Below, piece after piece: positions 8,105 through 18,356 of a DNA stretch of 64,000 nt. This DNA comes from an uncultured Parafilimonas sp. (lineage in GTDB: Bacteria; Bacteroidota; Bacteroidia; Chitinophagales; Chitinophagaceae). The notes beneath the pieces are model-generated. The model was not told the DNA's origin. It saw only the letters and a program-made list of their open reading frames with translations, and made no database searches. A program made the position numbers and the translations under genes. The DNA is taken from contig CALAGJ010000146.1 of NCBI GenBank assembly GCA_937892395.1, forward strand, positions 11,581-75,580, read 5' to 3'. The first letter of the stretch is position 1. Every line of letters begins with the position of its first letter.

Positions 8105-8400
8105 TGAACGAACTAATTCCTATAACAATAACTTTAGCTGATAGAAATTATCGTATTAGAATTAATGCCACAGACGAAGAAAAGCTAAGGGCTACTGTGA
8201 AAATGCTCAACCAAAAAATTTTAGATTTTAAAATTGCTTTTGCCGGAAAGGATATGCAAGATTATATCACAATGGTTTTGCTCTGGTTTGTTACGGAAGA
8301 TAAAAAAGAAACAAGCGTGGGTGATGCTGAATTATCATGGACTAACGAAAAGATTCAAGCCATCATAAAATCAATTTCTAAAGGAATGGAGCTATTATAA
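8101..8400 (+). CDS. zapA: cell division protein ZapA
   Basis: ZapA binds FtsZ and bundles its filaments at mid-cell. The 99-residue product has the ZapA N-terminal domain: ITITLADRNYRIRINATDEEKLR (split here as ITITLADRNY and RIRINATDEEK), then a helix KMLNQKILDF and a conserved alanine/methionine-rich helix around QDYITMVLLW. Its length matches the family. The ATG at 8101 overlaps the stop of the coiled-coil gene; a second ATG follows at once at 8104. Confidence 0.88.
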   Translation: MMNELIPITITLADRNYRIRINATDEEKLRATVKMLNQKILDFKIAFAGKDMQDYITMVLLWFVTEDKKETSVGDAELSWTNEKIQAIIKSISKGMELL

Positions 8401-8450
8401 AAGCCCTGCAGCAGCAGAGCCTTTTGAAATATAAAAACCCCCGTTAAAGA

Positions 8451-8843
8451 CTAAAATTGATACTCGTAAGTATAAATGTTTGAGTAGGACCAATTGCCTT
8501 CAGTATCTTGAAAGCGCAGCATATAGTACATCGGAGTGCCTTTTATATCATTATCAAGAAATTCAAAATTTTGAATACTACTTGACGGTGATGTAATGGT
8601 AAAAGTTCTGCGGGTGCAAAAATGAGTATTATCGCCACTACTCATGATTTCAATTTTTTGAATGTTATTTTGGTATAGGGTTGAAAATGAAATATTTATA
8701 GACGCCTCAACCGTACTCATTTGAAAGGAAGAAACTGCTACGTTTACATCTTCATAAAAATTTACTACTGGTGTGCTAACTTCTTTTGTTGCGCAGGAAA
8801 CAAAAAATAAAGCCCCCACGAATAATCCAAATAAACTTTTCAT
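8451..8843 (-). CDS. small hypothetical lipoprotein
   Basis: This 130-residue protein begins MKSLFGLFVGALFFVSCATK, a signal peptide with a lipobox cysteine at residue 17. The remainder is rich in beta-forming residues, with alternating polar and hydrophobic strands and a C-terminal RFQDTEGNWSYSNIYTYEY that resembles the last strands of a fibronectin-III-like fold. It is therefore probably a membrane-anchored periplasmic or surface protein. It is transcribed against zapA and rny. No specific family was recognised. Confidence 0.75.
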   Translation of the reverse strand: MKSLFGLFVGALFFVSCATKEVSTPVVNFYEDVNVAVSSFQMSTVEASINISFSTLYQNNIQKIEIMSSGDNTHFCTRRTFTITSPSSSIQNFEFLDNDIKGTPMYYMLRFQDTEGNWSYSNIYTYEYQF

Positions 8844-9144
8844 TTTAAAAAATTACAATTTTAAATAAACTACTTTCGGAGGGGACAGATTAAAAACGGG
8901 TGACATATATATTTCAAACAAAGTGCCAAGAGAAAAAAATATTCTAAAGCACTGGTTATCAATTGTAAAATATTTGCTCTAATGATTGCCATTTCCCATA
9001 ATGGAAAATTTCAGCTCAAAATGACCAGAAAAAATTTTCTGTTAAGATAGCAGGGCAAAGGCTATCTTCGCCAACTACAAAATATTCATAAAAAAAGATC
9101 TATGAATAATTTCAAATTAAACATTTATTTAAAAAAACAGCAGA
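8844..9144. other. rny upstream region with small hairpins
   Basis: The 301-bp region holds a CCATT/AATGG hairpin near 8990-9005 and a GATAGC/GCTATC hairpin at 9046-9066. TATCTTCG at 9063-9070 resembles a -7 box for rny. No protein gene is convincing; a 36-codon frame from 9102 overlaps the rny start but lacks support. Confidence 0.4.
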
Positions 9145-10710
9145 ATGGATCAAGCCATAATAATGATTGTCATAGGAATAGCTGCGCTTATTGGCGGCAT
9201 AGTACTGGGTAAATTTATTTTTCATAAAGACACAAAAAAGAGAATTGAAGATTCAGAATTACAAGCACAAAGCATAGTTAAAGAAGCCGAACTAAGGGCT
9301 CAGACAATTAAAAAAGAAAAAGAATTAGAAGCAAAAGAAAGATTTGTACACCTCAAAGGGGAACATGAAAAAGAGGTAAATGAAAGAAATAGAAAAATAA
9401 GTGATTGGGAAAATAGAATCAAGCAAAAGGAAATAAACCTCAATCAAAAAGATGCTGCTTTAGACAGGCAAGTAAAAGAAAATGAAGCTATAAAAGATAA
9501 CCTCAATAAGCAAATAGAGGTAGTAAATACTAAACGTACAGAGCTTGAAAAACATCAAGAGGAGCATATCAGGAGGTTAGAAAAAGTGGCCGGACTTACA
9601 GCAGATGAAGCAAAAAATCAATTGATTGAAAGCCTAAGGCAAGAGGCAAATACAAAGGCTTTAGTTATACAACAGGAAATTTTAGAAGAAGCTAAGCAAA
9701 AGGCAAATAAAGAAGCCCGAAAAATTGTTATTCAAACCATACAACGTACTGCCGCTGAACAAACAATTGAAAACACAGTAAATGTTTTCAATTTAGAATC
9801 AGATGAAATCAAGGGTCAGATAATTGGCAGGGAAGGAAGAAATATCCGTACGATTGAAGCAGCTACAGGTGTTGATTTAATTGTAGATGATACCCCAGAA
9901 GCAATTCTACTCTCTTGCTATGACCCACTGCGTAGAGAACTTGCCCGGCTTAGCTTACAACGCTTGGTATCCGATGGTCGTATTCACCCGGCACGTATTG
10001 AAGAAGTGGTGGAAAGAACACGCCGTCAATTAGACGATCAGGTAATGGAAATAGGAGAGCGTACCATTATTGAACTTGGTATTCATGGGCTTCACAAAGA
10101 ATTAGTAAGAATAGTTGGGCGCATGCGATTTCGTTCATCGTATGGTCAAAATTTATTGATGCATAGCCGAGAAGTAGCCAATCTCTGTGCTACTATGGCT
10201 GCGGAACTTGGGCTAAATGTAAAACTGGCAAAACGAGCCGGTTTACTGCATGATATTGGAAAAGTGCCAGATGAGGAATCTGAACTGAGCCATGCATTAT
10301 TAGGCGCAAAATGGGCTGAGAAATATGGCGAAAACCCCGCTGTGGTAAATGCCATAGGAGCCCATCACGATGAAATGGAAATGCAATATGTTATTTCTCC
10401 CATAGTACAATCCTGTGATGCCATAAGTGGTGCAAGACCGGGTGCAAGGAGAGAAATGATGCAGCAATATCTCCAAAGAATTAAAGAACTTGAAGGAATG
10501 GCGCTTGCTTTTCAAGGAGTAGAAAAAGCTTATGCCATACAGGCGGGAAGAGAGCTCCGGGTTATTGTAGAGTCCGAAAAAGTATCCGATAGTGATAGTG
10601 ATAAGCTCAGTTTTGAGATAGCCCAGAAAATTCAAAATGAAATGACTTATCCGGGTCAAATAAAAGTTACAGTAATCCGTGAAAAGAGGGCTGTAAACGT
10701 AGCACGATAA
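9145..10710 (+). CDS. rny: ribonuclease Y
   Basis: RNase Y is a membrane-bound endoribonuclease that starts mRNA decay. The 521-residue protein has one N-terminal membrane helix (about residues 4-26), a long charged coiled coil (about 30-190), a KH domain with the GxxG loop in [13 protein letters not shown] (about 229-241), and an HD domain with catalytic HD in GLLHDIGKV near residue 367. Order, length and motifs match the family. It is followed 69 bp later by rplS, which has its own -7 box. Confidence 0.97.
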   Translation: MDQAIIMIVIGIAALIGGIVLGKFIFHKDTKKRIEDSELQAQSIVKEAELRAQTIKKEKELEAKERFVHLKGEHEKEVNERNRKISDWENRIKQKEINLNQKDAALDRQVKENEAIKDNLNKQIEVVNTKRTELEKHQEEHIRRLEKVAGLTADEAKNQLIESLRQEANTKALVIQQEILEEAKQKANKEARKIVIQTIQRTAAEQTIENTVNVFNLESDEIKGQIIGREGRNIRTIEAATGVDLIVDDTPEAILLSCYDPLRRELARLSLQRLVSDGRIHPARIEEVVERTRRQLDDQVMEIGERTIIELGIHGLHKELVRIVGRMRFRSSYGQNLLMHSREVANLCATMAAELGLNVKLAKRAGLLHDIGKVPDEESELSHALLGAKWAEKYGENPAVVNAIGAHHDEMEMQYVISPIVQSCDAISGARPGARREMMQQYLQRIKELEGMALAFQGVEKAYAIQAGRELRVIVESEKVSDSDSDKLSFEIAQKIQNEMTYPGQIKVTVIREKRAVNVAR

Positions 10711-10751
10711 AAAAATTGATAGAATAATTTCAGTAATTAGGCAGATACCTC

Positions 10752-10759
10752 TAAATTTG
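10752..10759 (+). promoter_or_regulatory. -7 box upstream of rplS
   Basis: TAAATTTG matches the Bacteroidota -7 consensus TAnnTTTG exactly and lies 20 nt before the rplS ATG. A clear TTTG -33 box is not seen; TTTC lies 21 nt upstream. Confidence 0.5.
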
Positions 10760-10779
10760 CCGCCTCTAAAAATAGAATT

Positions 10780-11130
10780 ATGAATCTGGCCGTTAAATTT
10801 GTTCATGATCAGCTTACAGCAAGTAAAGAACTTCCACGCTTCAAGGCAGGGGATAATGTAACTGTGAATTATAAAATTATTGAAGGTGGTAAGGAAAGAA
10901 TACAGAGTTTTCGTGGTGATGTAATAAAAATACAAGGTCAGGGAGCTACTGCTACATTTACTGTTAGAAAAATTTCTGACAATGTGGGTGTAGAGCGTCT
11001 TTTTCCTTTTTTCTCTCCAAATGTTGAATCAGTAGTGCTCAATAAGGTCGGAAAGGTACGTCGTGCCAAACTGTTTTATCTCAGAGAGCGTAGTGGTAAG
11101 AGTGCACGTATCAAGGAAAAGAGAAGATAA
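10780..11130 (+). CDS. rplS: 50S ribosomal protein L19
   Basis: L19 sits at the interface of the ribosomal subunits. The 116-residue protein has the family core [12 protein letters not shown], the [20 protein letters not shown] block and the basic C-terminal segment [16 protein letters not shown]. Length and order are typical. A strong terminator follows at 11150-11180. Confidence 0.98.
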   Translation: MNLAVKFVHDQLTASKELPRFKAGDNVTVNYKIIEGGKERIQSFRGDVIKIQGQGATATFTVRKISDNVGVERLFPFFSPNVESVVLNKVGKVRRAKLFYLRERSGKSARIKEKRR

Positions 11131-11149
11131 TCTTAGAATACAATTTTTG

Positions 11150-11180
11150 AAAGGTCATCCATTGGATGGCCTTTTTATTT
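11150..11180 (+). terminator. rplS terminator
   Basis: AAAGGTCATCC pairs with GGATGGCCTTT around ATT, followed by a T run. It ends about 45 bp after the rplS stop. Confidence 0.8.
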
Positions 11181-11215
11181 TTCCTGCGGAATACATTATC
11201 AATTTGTTTAAGAGT

Positions 11216-11223
11216 TATTTTTG
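11216..11223 (+). promoter_or_regulatory. -7 box upstream of tatA
   Basis: TATTTTTG matches TAnnTTTG and lies 25 nt before the tatA ATG, just past the rplS terminator. The nearest TTTG (11203-11206) is too close to serve as a normal -33 element. Confidence 0.4.
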
Positions 11224-11248
11224 CATTTCACATTTTAAAAAAAATGTT

Positions 11249-11452
11249 ATGGGAAACTTAGGATTTCAGGAAATACTTCTTATTGCAGTTGTAGTGCTAG
11301 TGCTTTTTGGTGGACGCAAAATACCTGAATTTATGCGTGGCCTTGGAAAAGGAATCAGAGAGTTTAATGATGCAAAAAATAATGTAAAAAAAGAGTTAGA
11401 AGAAGGCATGAACGATAAAGATGCTAACTCGGGCCATTCCGATTCTAAATAG
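11249..11452 (+). CDS. tatA: Sec-independent translocase protein TatA
   Basis: TatA forms the pore of the twin-arginine translocase in the inner membrane. The 67-residue protein from the ATG at 11249 has one membrane helix ([14 protein letters not shown]), the conserved FGGRKIPE hinge, an amphipathic helix ([12 protein letters not shown]) and a charged tail, matching TatA/E. The frame is open upstream to 11063 but that part overlaps rplS and its terminator, so it is rejected. tatC is not in the window. The gene ends in TAG. Confidence 0.93.
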   Translation: MGNLGFQEILLIAVVVLVLFGGRKIPEFMRGLGKGIREFNDAKNNVKKELEEGMNDKDANSGHSDSK

Positions 11453-11494
11453 CCATTTTACAATTCTTCCCCATCACCACTCAGAAACAATAGT

Positions 11495-12928
11495 TTGTTT
11501 CCATATAAAAATGTAGAATCATATCAGGCTGCAATAATTTCAGGAACAGCAACTGTTTCTAATGCAGTAATCTGGTATCGTAACAGGATTGAATCTCATT
11601 CCCACATCAATGCTTTTATAGAAGTATTTGACGATGCTGCCCAACGGGCCATTTTTTTAGATGATTATTTTGCGAAAACAGGCAAACTCATTGGTAAGCT
11701 TCATGGAGTAATAGTAGGTATAAAAGATGTAATCAGTTATAGTGGTCATGCATTAACCGCAGGTTCAAAAATGCTTGAAGGGTATGCTTCAGTGTATAAT
11801 GCAACCGTCGTGGAAAAATTACTGGAAGCCGGCGCAGTCATTATCGGCAGACAAAACTGTGATGAGTTTGCTATGGGAAGCAGCAATGAAAATTCTATTT
11901 ACGGTCCTGTAAAAAATGCCGCAGATCAACAGAAAGTATCAGGAGGGTCTTCCGGCGGATCAGCAGTTTCAATACAAGCATCTCTTTGCATGGTTAGCTT
12001 AGGTAGTGATACAGGAGGCTCAGTACGCCAGCCTGCTGATTTTTGTGGTTGTATTGGACTAAAGCCAACCTATGGTAGCATTTCAAGACAAGGATTAGTG
12101 GCTTATGCTTCCTCCTTTGATCAGATTGGGATTTTAGCTGCAACTGTTTCCGATGTAGCATTAGTATTTGATACGATTTCCGGACCAGATGAATTTGATA
12201 GTACCTGTATTCAGGAAAAACAAAGGGAATTGTCTCCACTGCTAAAAATGAATCAGGAAAAATTAAGTATAGCTTATTTTCCAGAAACACTTTCACATCC
12301 TTCCTTAGATACAACCATTCGGCAGAACATTTTAGACGCTATCCATAAACTTAAAATGGATGGGCACACCGTAACTCCGGTATCATTTAATCTACTGGAG
12401 TATATTGTTCCGGCATATTATACACTCACTACAGCAGAAGCATCCAGCAATCTTTCCAGATTTGATGGCATTCGATATGGCTTTCATACCAACCCAACAA
12501 ATGCAGATCTTAGTTCATTATATATCAATAACAGAACCCTGGGATTTGGGAAAGAAGTAAAAAGAAGAATCATGCTCGGCACATTTGTACTGAGTGAGGG
12601 TTTTTATGATGCATATTTTACAAAAGCCCAACAGGTGAGGCGATTATTAAAAAATCAAACGGAAGAAATATTTCAACATCACGATATAATTATTTCACCG
12701 GTTTCGCCATCAACTGCTTTTGATATTGGTTCTAAATCCACAAATCCGGTTGAAATGTATATTGCTGATATTTATACAGTATTTGCCAATTTAACAGGTA
12801 TTCCCGCTATCAGTATTCCATTATTCAAACATGAAAATGGCATGCCTTTTGGCATGCAGGCCATGTCTAATGCAGAAAATGAGTTAGTTTTGCTCCAGTT
12901 TGCAGATTATATGATGAAGCATTATTAA
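11495..12928 (+). CDS. gatA: Asp/Glu-tRNA amidotransferase subunit A
   Basis: GatA releases ammonia from glutamine for transamidation of misacylated Glu-tRNA-Gln or Asp-tRNA-Asn in the GatCAB complex. The 477-residue protein carries the amidase Ser-cisSer-Lys triad: the lysine in GVIVGIKDV (about residue 77), GGSSGGS (about 151) and GSDTGGSVRQPA (about 171-182). Its start appears to be TTG at 11495; no in-frame ATG occurs near the N-terminus, and the sequence after TTG matches family N-termini. gatB and gatC are not adjacent. Confidence 0.95.
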   Translation: MFPYKNVESYQAAIISGTATVSNAVIWYRNRIESHSHINAFIEVFDDAAQRAIFLDDYFAKTGKLIGKLHGVIVGIKDVISYSGHALTAGSKMLEGYASVYNATVVEKLLEAGAVIIGRQNCDEFAMGSSNENSIYGPVKNAADQQKVSGGSSGGSAVSIQASLCMVSLGSDTGGSVRQPADFCGCIGLKPTYGSISRQGLVAYASSFDQIGILAATVSDVALVFDTISGPDEFDSTCIQEKQRELSPLLKMNQEKLSIAYFPETLSHPSLDTTIRQNILDAIHKLKMDGHTVTPVSFNLLEYIVPAYYTLTTAEASSNLSRFDGIRYGFHTNPTNADLSSLYINNRTLGFGKEVKRRIMLGTFVLSEGFYDAYFTKAQQVRRLLKNQTEEIFQHHDIIISPVSPSTAFDIGSKSTNPVEMYIADIYTVFANLTGIPAISIPLFKHENGMPFGMQAMSNAENELVLLQFADYMMKHY

Positions 12929-12956
12929 TATATGTTTCTGAAAATCAATCAGAATG

Positions 12957-14057
12957 GCAATGAATCTTTTTAGTACACATAGAATTTTAAGTAGCTGGAT
13001 ACAAAAGGGTTTGACCCTGTGTGTGGCTGTTTTTTGTTTTAGTTGTTCTGCTTACGCAAACAATTTCAGTGCAGAAATAATATTAACAGATACCACAAAA
13101 GCAAAAGATAGTACAAAAATTTTTAAGAGTTTATTAGGACAGCAATCTACATCAGCAAATAATTTTACATCTTCTTATTATGGGTTGCTTGCGCAAAATG
13201 AAATTCATCCTTCTATGGTTTCATTTGTTCAGGATCATCTGAAAACCAGAACAAAGCTTTATGGTGCAATGAAGGTATGGGGCCGACCTTACTTTAATTT
13301 GTACGACAGAATTTTATTACAATACAATCTACCCTTACAGTTAAAATATTTATCCGTTATTGAAAGTAATTTGCAAAATACAGCATTAAGTAGGGTGGGA
13401 GCAGTAGGCCCTTGGCAATTGATGCCTGACTTAGCCCGAGAAATGGGACTCTATGTAAGTGGAGGTTATGACGAAAGATTAGACTACGTAAAGAGTACTT
13501 ATGCTGCTGCTAAATATATGAAGCAGTTGTACGGGCAATTTAATGATTGGTTATTGGTAATAGCTGCATATAATTGTGGCCCAGGTGGTGTGCAAAGGGC
13601 CATGAAAAAATCTGGAAGTAAAAGTTTTTGGCAACTGCAATATTTTCTGCCAGAAGAAACCAGAAATCATGTAAAAAAATTTATTGCAGTACATTATTTC
13701 TTTGAAGGAGATGGTACAAATGGTACTTGGGGAGGAGGATATGCTGCTATCAATCCTTATTCAAATCCAGAAGAAAATCCATTGCTGGCCACACTCGAAG
13801 AAAATACAGCCACATTAAATATTTATGGTAAATACAATTCCATTGTTGTAGCCAATAAAATGACTATGGATATTGCTGATTTTAATCAACTTAATCCCAG
13901 CATGGATGAAAAACTTGCTTCCGGCGAAATATATCCTTTGAGATTGCCTGCTGAAAAAATTGAACTATTTCAGGCTAAGAAACTTGAGTTGCTGAAAGAA
14001 AGTGTTGATTTGCTGCTAAATAATGCAAACAGTCAGGTGCCTTCAACAGGAAAATAA
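12957..14057 (+). CDS. lytic transglycosylase (SLT, MltD-like)
   Basis: This enzyme cleaves peptidoglycan glycan strands. The protein (about 366 residues) has an N-terminal signal segment (to about residue 35), then an SLT domain with the catalytic glutamate in SVIESNL (about residue 135), the GAVGPWQLMP block, and AAYNCGPGGV. The last 80 residues (NIYGKYNSIVVANKM...NQLNPS) resemble a single LysM-like repeat, as in MltD. A start three nucleotides earlier (12954) is equally possible. It follows gatA by 25 bp and may be cotranscribed. Confidence 0.9.
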   Translation, partial: AMNLFSTHRILSSWIQKGLTLCVAVFCFSCSAYANNFSAEIILTDTTKAKDSTKIFKSLLGQQSTSANNFTSSYYGLLAQNEIHPSMVSFVQDHLKTRTKLYGAMKVWGRPYFNLYDRILLQYNLPLQLKYLSVIESNLQNTALSRVGAVGPWQLMPDLAREMGLYVSGGYDERLDYVKSTYAAAKYMKQLYGQFNDWLLVIAAYNCGPGGVQRAMKKSGSKSFWQLQYFLPEETRNHVKKFIAVHYFFEGDGTNGTWGGGYAAINPYSNPEENPLLATLEENTATLNIYGKYNSIVVANKMTMDIADFNQLNPSMDEKLASGEIYPLRLPAEKIELFQAKKLELLKESVDLLLNNANSQVPSTGK

Positions 14058-14078
14058 TTCACAAGTAATTTTATATTG

Positions 14079-15275
14079 CTACTCACTACTTAAAACCTTT
14101 TGTAGTGCCAATGCTTTTAACATACATTCTTCATATTCCTGTATTGGATCAGATTGAAATGTAATACCACCACCAACTTTATATCCTAAATATCCGCTCT
14201 GATCGTTATACATAATGCTTCTTATAACCACATTCCAGTCAAAATCATTATCTGGACCTATATAACCAACAGATCCCGAAAAAATACCTCTACTTGATGA
14301 TTCATATTGATGCACAAGCTCCAGCACCCTTTTCTTTGGCGCTCCTGTCATAGATCCCATTGGAAAACAGGACTGCATGATATGGGTAAATGCTATATCT
14401 CTACTCACAGTACCTTTAATTGTTGATATCATTTGATGCACTTGAGCAAAGGAGTATATGCCAAATTTTTCCATTACTTCTACACTTCCCTCTTTACAAA
14501 TTTTACTAAAATCATTGCGTACCAAATCAACAATCATTACATTTTCGATTTTATTTTTGACGCTTTCGAGAAGTGTTGTTTTTAATAGTTCATCATCTTG
14601 AATATCAGAAATATTTCGCTTTATAGTTCCTTTAATGGGTTGAGAAAAAATTGTTGTTTCCCTTTTTGCTATAAACCTTTCGGGACTACTACATATTAAC
14701 CAGGCACTGCCATTTCTATACAAACAACTCATGGGTGCAGGTGAAAGTTTTGATAGTTTTTGATAAATAGATAGTGCATCTATTTTCAATTCGTGTGTAG
14801 AAAACTCAATACAATAATTTATTTCATAACAATCACCTCTTCTAATATGATTTTGCAAATCAATCACAGTTTCCAGATATTCATTTTTGCTTGTAGCAGC
14901 AATGAGTTCAATAGATGTATTGATATTGGTTTTGCCCGAATAAGCTTTACAAAAATCAATAGTTTCATATATTGATTCCGGTGTGTCGGATACAGATAGA
15001 ATTGTAATTTTATTACCAATACAATAAATAATGTGCTCCGGCTGAAATAGGCATGCTGTAGAAAATCCTGCACTGTCCGCAGGTCTATTTGTCAATCCAA
15101 ATTGATTGTGTTGCCATTCAAAATTGAAATGTCCAAATGCCCAGTCTTCTATAGAGTCAATATACTGTTGTGGAGATTTAAGGTGCAAAGAATCAGCACT
15201 CCATACACTTTTTTGTCCTGCTGATGCTATAAAGTCATACTTGCCAATTTTATCAACGTAGTTATTTGAATCCAT
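14079..15275 (-). CDS. pabB: aminodeoxychorismate synthase component I (chorismate-binding)
   Basis: PabB aminates chorismate to 4-amino-4-deoxychorismate for folate synthesis. The 398-residue product has the chorismate-binding domain with PIKGTIKR, VRNDFSKIC, GSMTGAPKKRVLELV and the C-terminal GGGITFQSDP..EYEEC. The start at 15275 (MDSNNYVDK) is chosen because a terminator hairpin lies at 15281-15319, inside any longer version. Anthranilate synthase component I (TrpE) and isochorismate synthase share the fold, but the short N-terminus and SMTGAPK motif favour PabB. The gene is isolated from trp or other fol genes. Confidence 0.85.
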   Translation of the reverse strand: MDSNNYVDKIGKYDFIASAGQKSVWSADSLHLKSPQQYIDSIEDWAFGHFNFEWQHNQFGLTNRPADSAGFSTACLFQPEHIIYCIGNKITILSVSDTPESIYETIDFCKAYSGKTNINTSIELIAATSKNEYLETVIDLQNHIRRGDCYEINYCIEFSTHELKIDALSIYQKLSKLSPAPMSCLYRNGSAWLICSSPERFIAKRETTIFSQPIKGTIKRNISDIQDDELLKTTLLESVKNKIENVMIVDLVRNDFSKICKEGSVEVMEKFGIYSFAQVHQMISTIKGTVSRDIAFTHIMQSCFPMGSMTGAPKKRVLELVHQYESSSRGIFSGSVGYIGPDNDFDWNVVIRSIMYNDQSGYLGYKVGGGITFQSDPIQEYEECMLKALALQKVLSSE

Positions 15276-15280
15276 AAAAC

Positions 15281-15319
15281 AAAAAATGCTGAAGGAGTTT
15301 ATCCAGCTCAGCATTTTTT
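15281..15319 (-). terminator. terminator after the acidic-protein gene
   Basis: AAAAAATGCTGA (15281-15292) pairs with TCAGCATTTTTT (15308-15319). On the minus strand it lies after the stop of the acidic protein and before the pabB ATG, and it ends in a T run. Confidence 0.7.
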
Positions 15320-15386
15320 GTTTAAACAGCAATGGCTGTGTGCAATAGAATTCTTTTGTCTGTCTTTTCAAGAAATATACATCAAC

Positions 15387-15818
15387 TTAAAAATCGTCAT
15401 CCTCATCATCCCCGCCATAGGAATCATTGTACATATCAAATTCTTTCATATCATCATCAAACTTGAAATCATCATCATCTTTATCTTTCTTTCCTGTTGA
15501 TTTTCCACCCTTTGATCTGGGTACATCAAACTCATCAAAATCAGGATCCCAATTTTCTTCTTCTTCGTTTTTTTCCCATTCATCTACTTCCTCTTCTATT
15601 TCATCATCATCGTCATCATTAGCACTTACTGATTTTGATTCGGAAGACTTTGTGGCTTTACCTTTTGGAGTTGATAAATCTGCATCATCATCTAAAAAAC
15701 CATCATCATCATCTTCTTCATCACTGTCAGATGATTTTTTTTGTTTTGACAATTTTTTATTTTCATCACTATCATGAAAATCTTTCTTATTCTGTTTTTG
15801 CTCTTTTTTGGACGTCAT
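15387..15818 (-). CDS. highly acidic disordered protein of unknown function
   Basis: This 143-residue protein consists almost wholly of Asp, Glu, Lys and Ser. A basic N-terminus (MTSKKEQKQNKKDF) is followed by alternating acidic runs such as DEEDDDDGFLDDDAD and short Lys/Ser spacers. It ends in a Gly/Asp/Phe/Tyr-rich tail, YNDSYGGDDEDDDF. It has no signal peptide, membrane segment or globular core. The composition recalls acidic tails of chaperones or the RNA polymerase delta subunit, but no homology can be claimed. It lies between purA and pabB with its own terminator. Coding is supported by the consistent acidic reading and the hairpin after the stop; repeat GAT/GAA content could also inflate the frame. 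Confidence 0.7.
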   Translation of the reverse strand: MTSKKEQKQNKKDFHDSDENKKLSKQKKSSDSDEEDDDDGFLDDDADLSTPKGKATKSSESKSVSANDDDDDEIEEEVDEWEKNEEEENWDPDFDEFDVPRSKGGKSTGKKDKDDDDFKFDDDMKEFDMYNDSYGGDDEDDDF

Positions 15819-15889
15819 ACGAAATGTAATTAGCAGTGTAAATTTTCGTTTACTTTTTTAAACTGCAAAATATTTTTTTATTTTTATTT

Positions 15890-17164
<1,275 letters not shown>

Positions 17165-17172
17165 TCAGCGCA

Positions 17173-17203
17173 CAAAAATAGCCTTTGACAAATACGATAC
17201 AAG
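17173..17203 (-). promoter_or_regulatory. Bacteroidota-type promoter of purA
   Basis: On the minus strand CTTG (17203-17200) is followed after 19 nt by TATTTTTG (17180-17173), matching the -33 and -7 elements. The -7 box ends 20 nt before the ATG. Confidence 0.6.
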
Positions 17204-17293
17204 AAAATGTGCAGACTTATTTTATACTCACCTATCAAGCATGAATTTTACATAAAATTAATTTTTCTATAAAGAGAAATAGGTTGTACCTAT

Positions 17294-18352
17294 TTATTTC
17301 AGCATACTAACCCATGCTTTTTCTAAGTCTTTTCTGGTTTCAAATTTTCTATTGACAAATGCTGCAGTTTTTGTTTTTGCATTGGCAATTCTATCTTCTG
17401 TAAGCGGATGAGAACTTAACAACTCCGGTACTTTTATCGCTTCTTCTTCCTGCAATCTTTTCATTAATGATATCATACCTCGTGGATTTATATCATTCTT
17501 TATCATAATTTCTATGGATGCATCATCTGCTTGTTGTTCTAATTTTCTTGAAAATGACAACTGCCTGAGTTGTTCTGCATTGTTTACCAAAAATGCAGTA
17601 ATGCCGGAGGCATCTCCACTAATAATACTCAAAAAAATACTGGCAGAAATACTTCCAAGCATACTCTTCAAACTATGCCTTTCATTGATATGTGTAACTT
17701 CATGACCCAGCAATGCTGCCAACTCTTCATAGCTTTTCATTTTTTTTAAAATGCCAGTATTTACTATGATATACCCTCCGGGCAATGCAAATGCATTTAC
17801 TTCTGTATCATACACCACATAAGCATGCAGTTGGTACTTGTCTGTAAGGTGCATATTGTCTGCAAATTTTTGCAGATAAACAGTGGCATTGCTGTCTATT
17901 GATTTACTTTGCATATAAGCATCAAAAAACTGCCTACCAATTTTGGACTCTTGTTTTGGTGTAATGAGAGCTAATGCAATATTGGGTAATACAAATATGG
18001 AAAAACAATACAATCCAATGCCCAAAAGTAAAATGATTGAAGCAAGTAGTAAGATTTTTTGCCGCATCAGTTTTGCAAACCAACTGCTGTCATTTACTTT
18101 ATTTTCTGCTTGTAGTATTTTGATGAGTGGATGTGCCGGTGGCAATACAACAAAAGATGTTTTCTGGGCATTCAGATATACATATAATTGACCCGCAGTT
18201 TCTGATACGGTAGCTTGCTGGAGTACTTGCTCCGCAATCAAATTATTTTGATAGTCAAACACACGCACATTGCCATAGCTATAGTTGATATATACTGGAT
18301 GTGGTTTTGACTGAATGCCATCATAAAACAAAGCTTCATATAAATCACTCAT
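17294..18352 (-). CDS. M48-family membrane zinc peptidase
   Basis: The 352-residue protein from ATG 18352 has a cytoplasmic or periplasmic N-terminal domain (1-95), one membrane helix (about 97-120, ILLLASIILLLGIGLYCFSI) and an M48 peptidase domain. Zinc ligands are visible in LLGHEVTHINERHS (about residue 220) and in the downstream EQQADDASIEIM block, where the glutamate is the third ligand. A SSHPLTEDRI motif near the end is also typical. It begins 5 bp after the stop of the YjgN-family gene, so both are probably cotranscribed, as often seen for this pair. Likely role is turnover of membrane or envelope proteins. Confidence 0.9.
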   Translation of the reverse strand: MSDLYEALFYDGIQSKPHPVYINYSYGNVRVFDYQNNLIAEQVLQQATVSETAGQLYVYLNAQKTSFVVLPPAHPLIKILQAENKVNDSSWFAKLMRQKILLLASIILLLGIGLYCFSIFVLPNIALALITPKQESKIGRQFFDAYMQSKSIDSNATVYLQKFADNMHLTDKYQLHAYVVYDTEVNAFALPGGYIIVNTGILKKMKSYEELAALLGHEVTHINERHSLKSMLGSISASIFLSIISGDASGITAFLVNNAEQLRQLSFSRKLEQQADDASIEIMIKNDINPRGMISLMKRLQEEEAIKVPELLSSHPLTEDRIANAKTKTAAFVNRKFETRKDLEKAWVSMLK

Positions 18353-18356
18353 AACA

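Noticed and set aside
9102..9211. Short upstream frame overlapping the rny start
   Set aside because: About 36 codons with no conserved features; likely chance in an AT-rich leader.
10300..10935. Minus-strand 211-codon frame
   Set aside because: It overlaps the HD domain end of rny and the start of rplS on the other strand; both are certain genes.
11063..11248. Upstream extension of the tatA frame
   Set aside because: It overlaps rplS and crosses its terminator; TatA family starts at MGNLGFQEI.
15427..15829. Plus-strand Ser/His-rich frames
   Set aside because: They are the antisense of Asp/Glu repeats in the acidic-protein gene.
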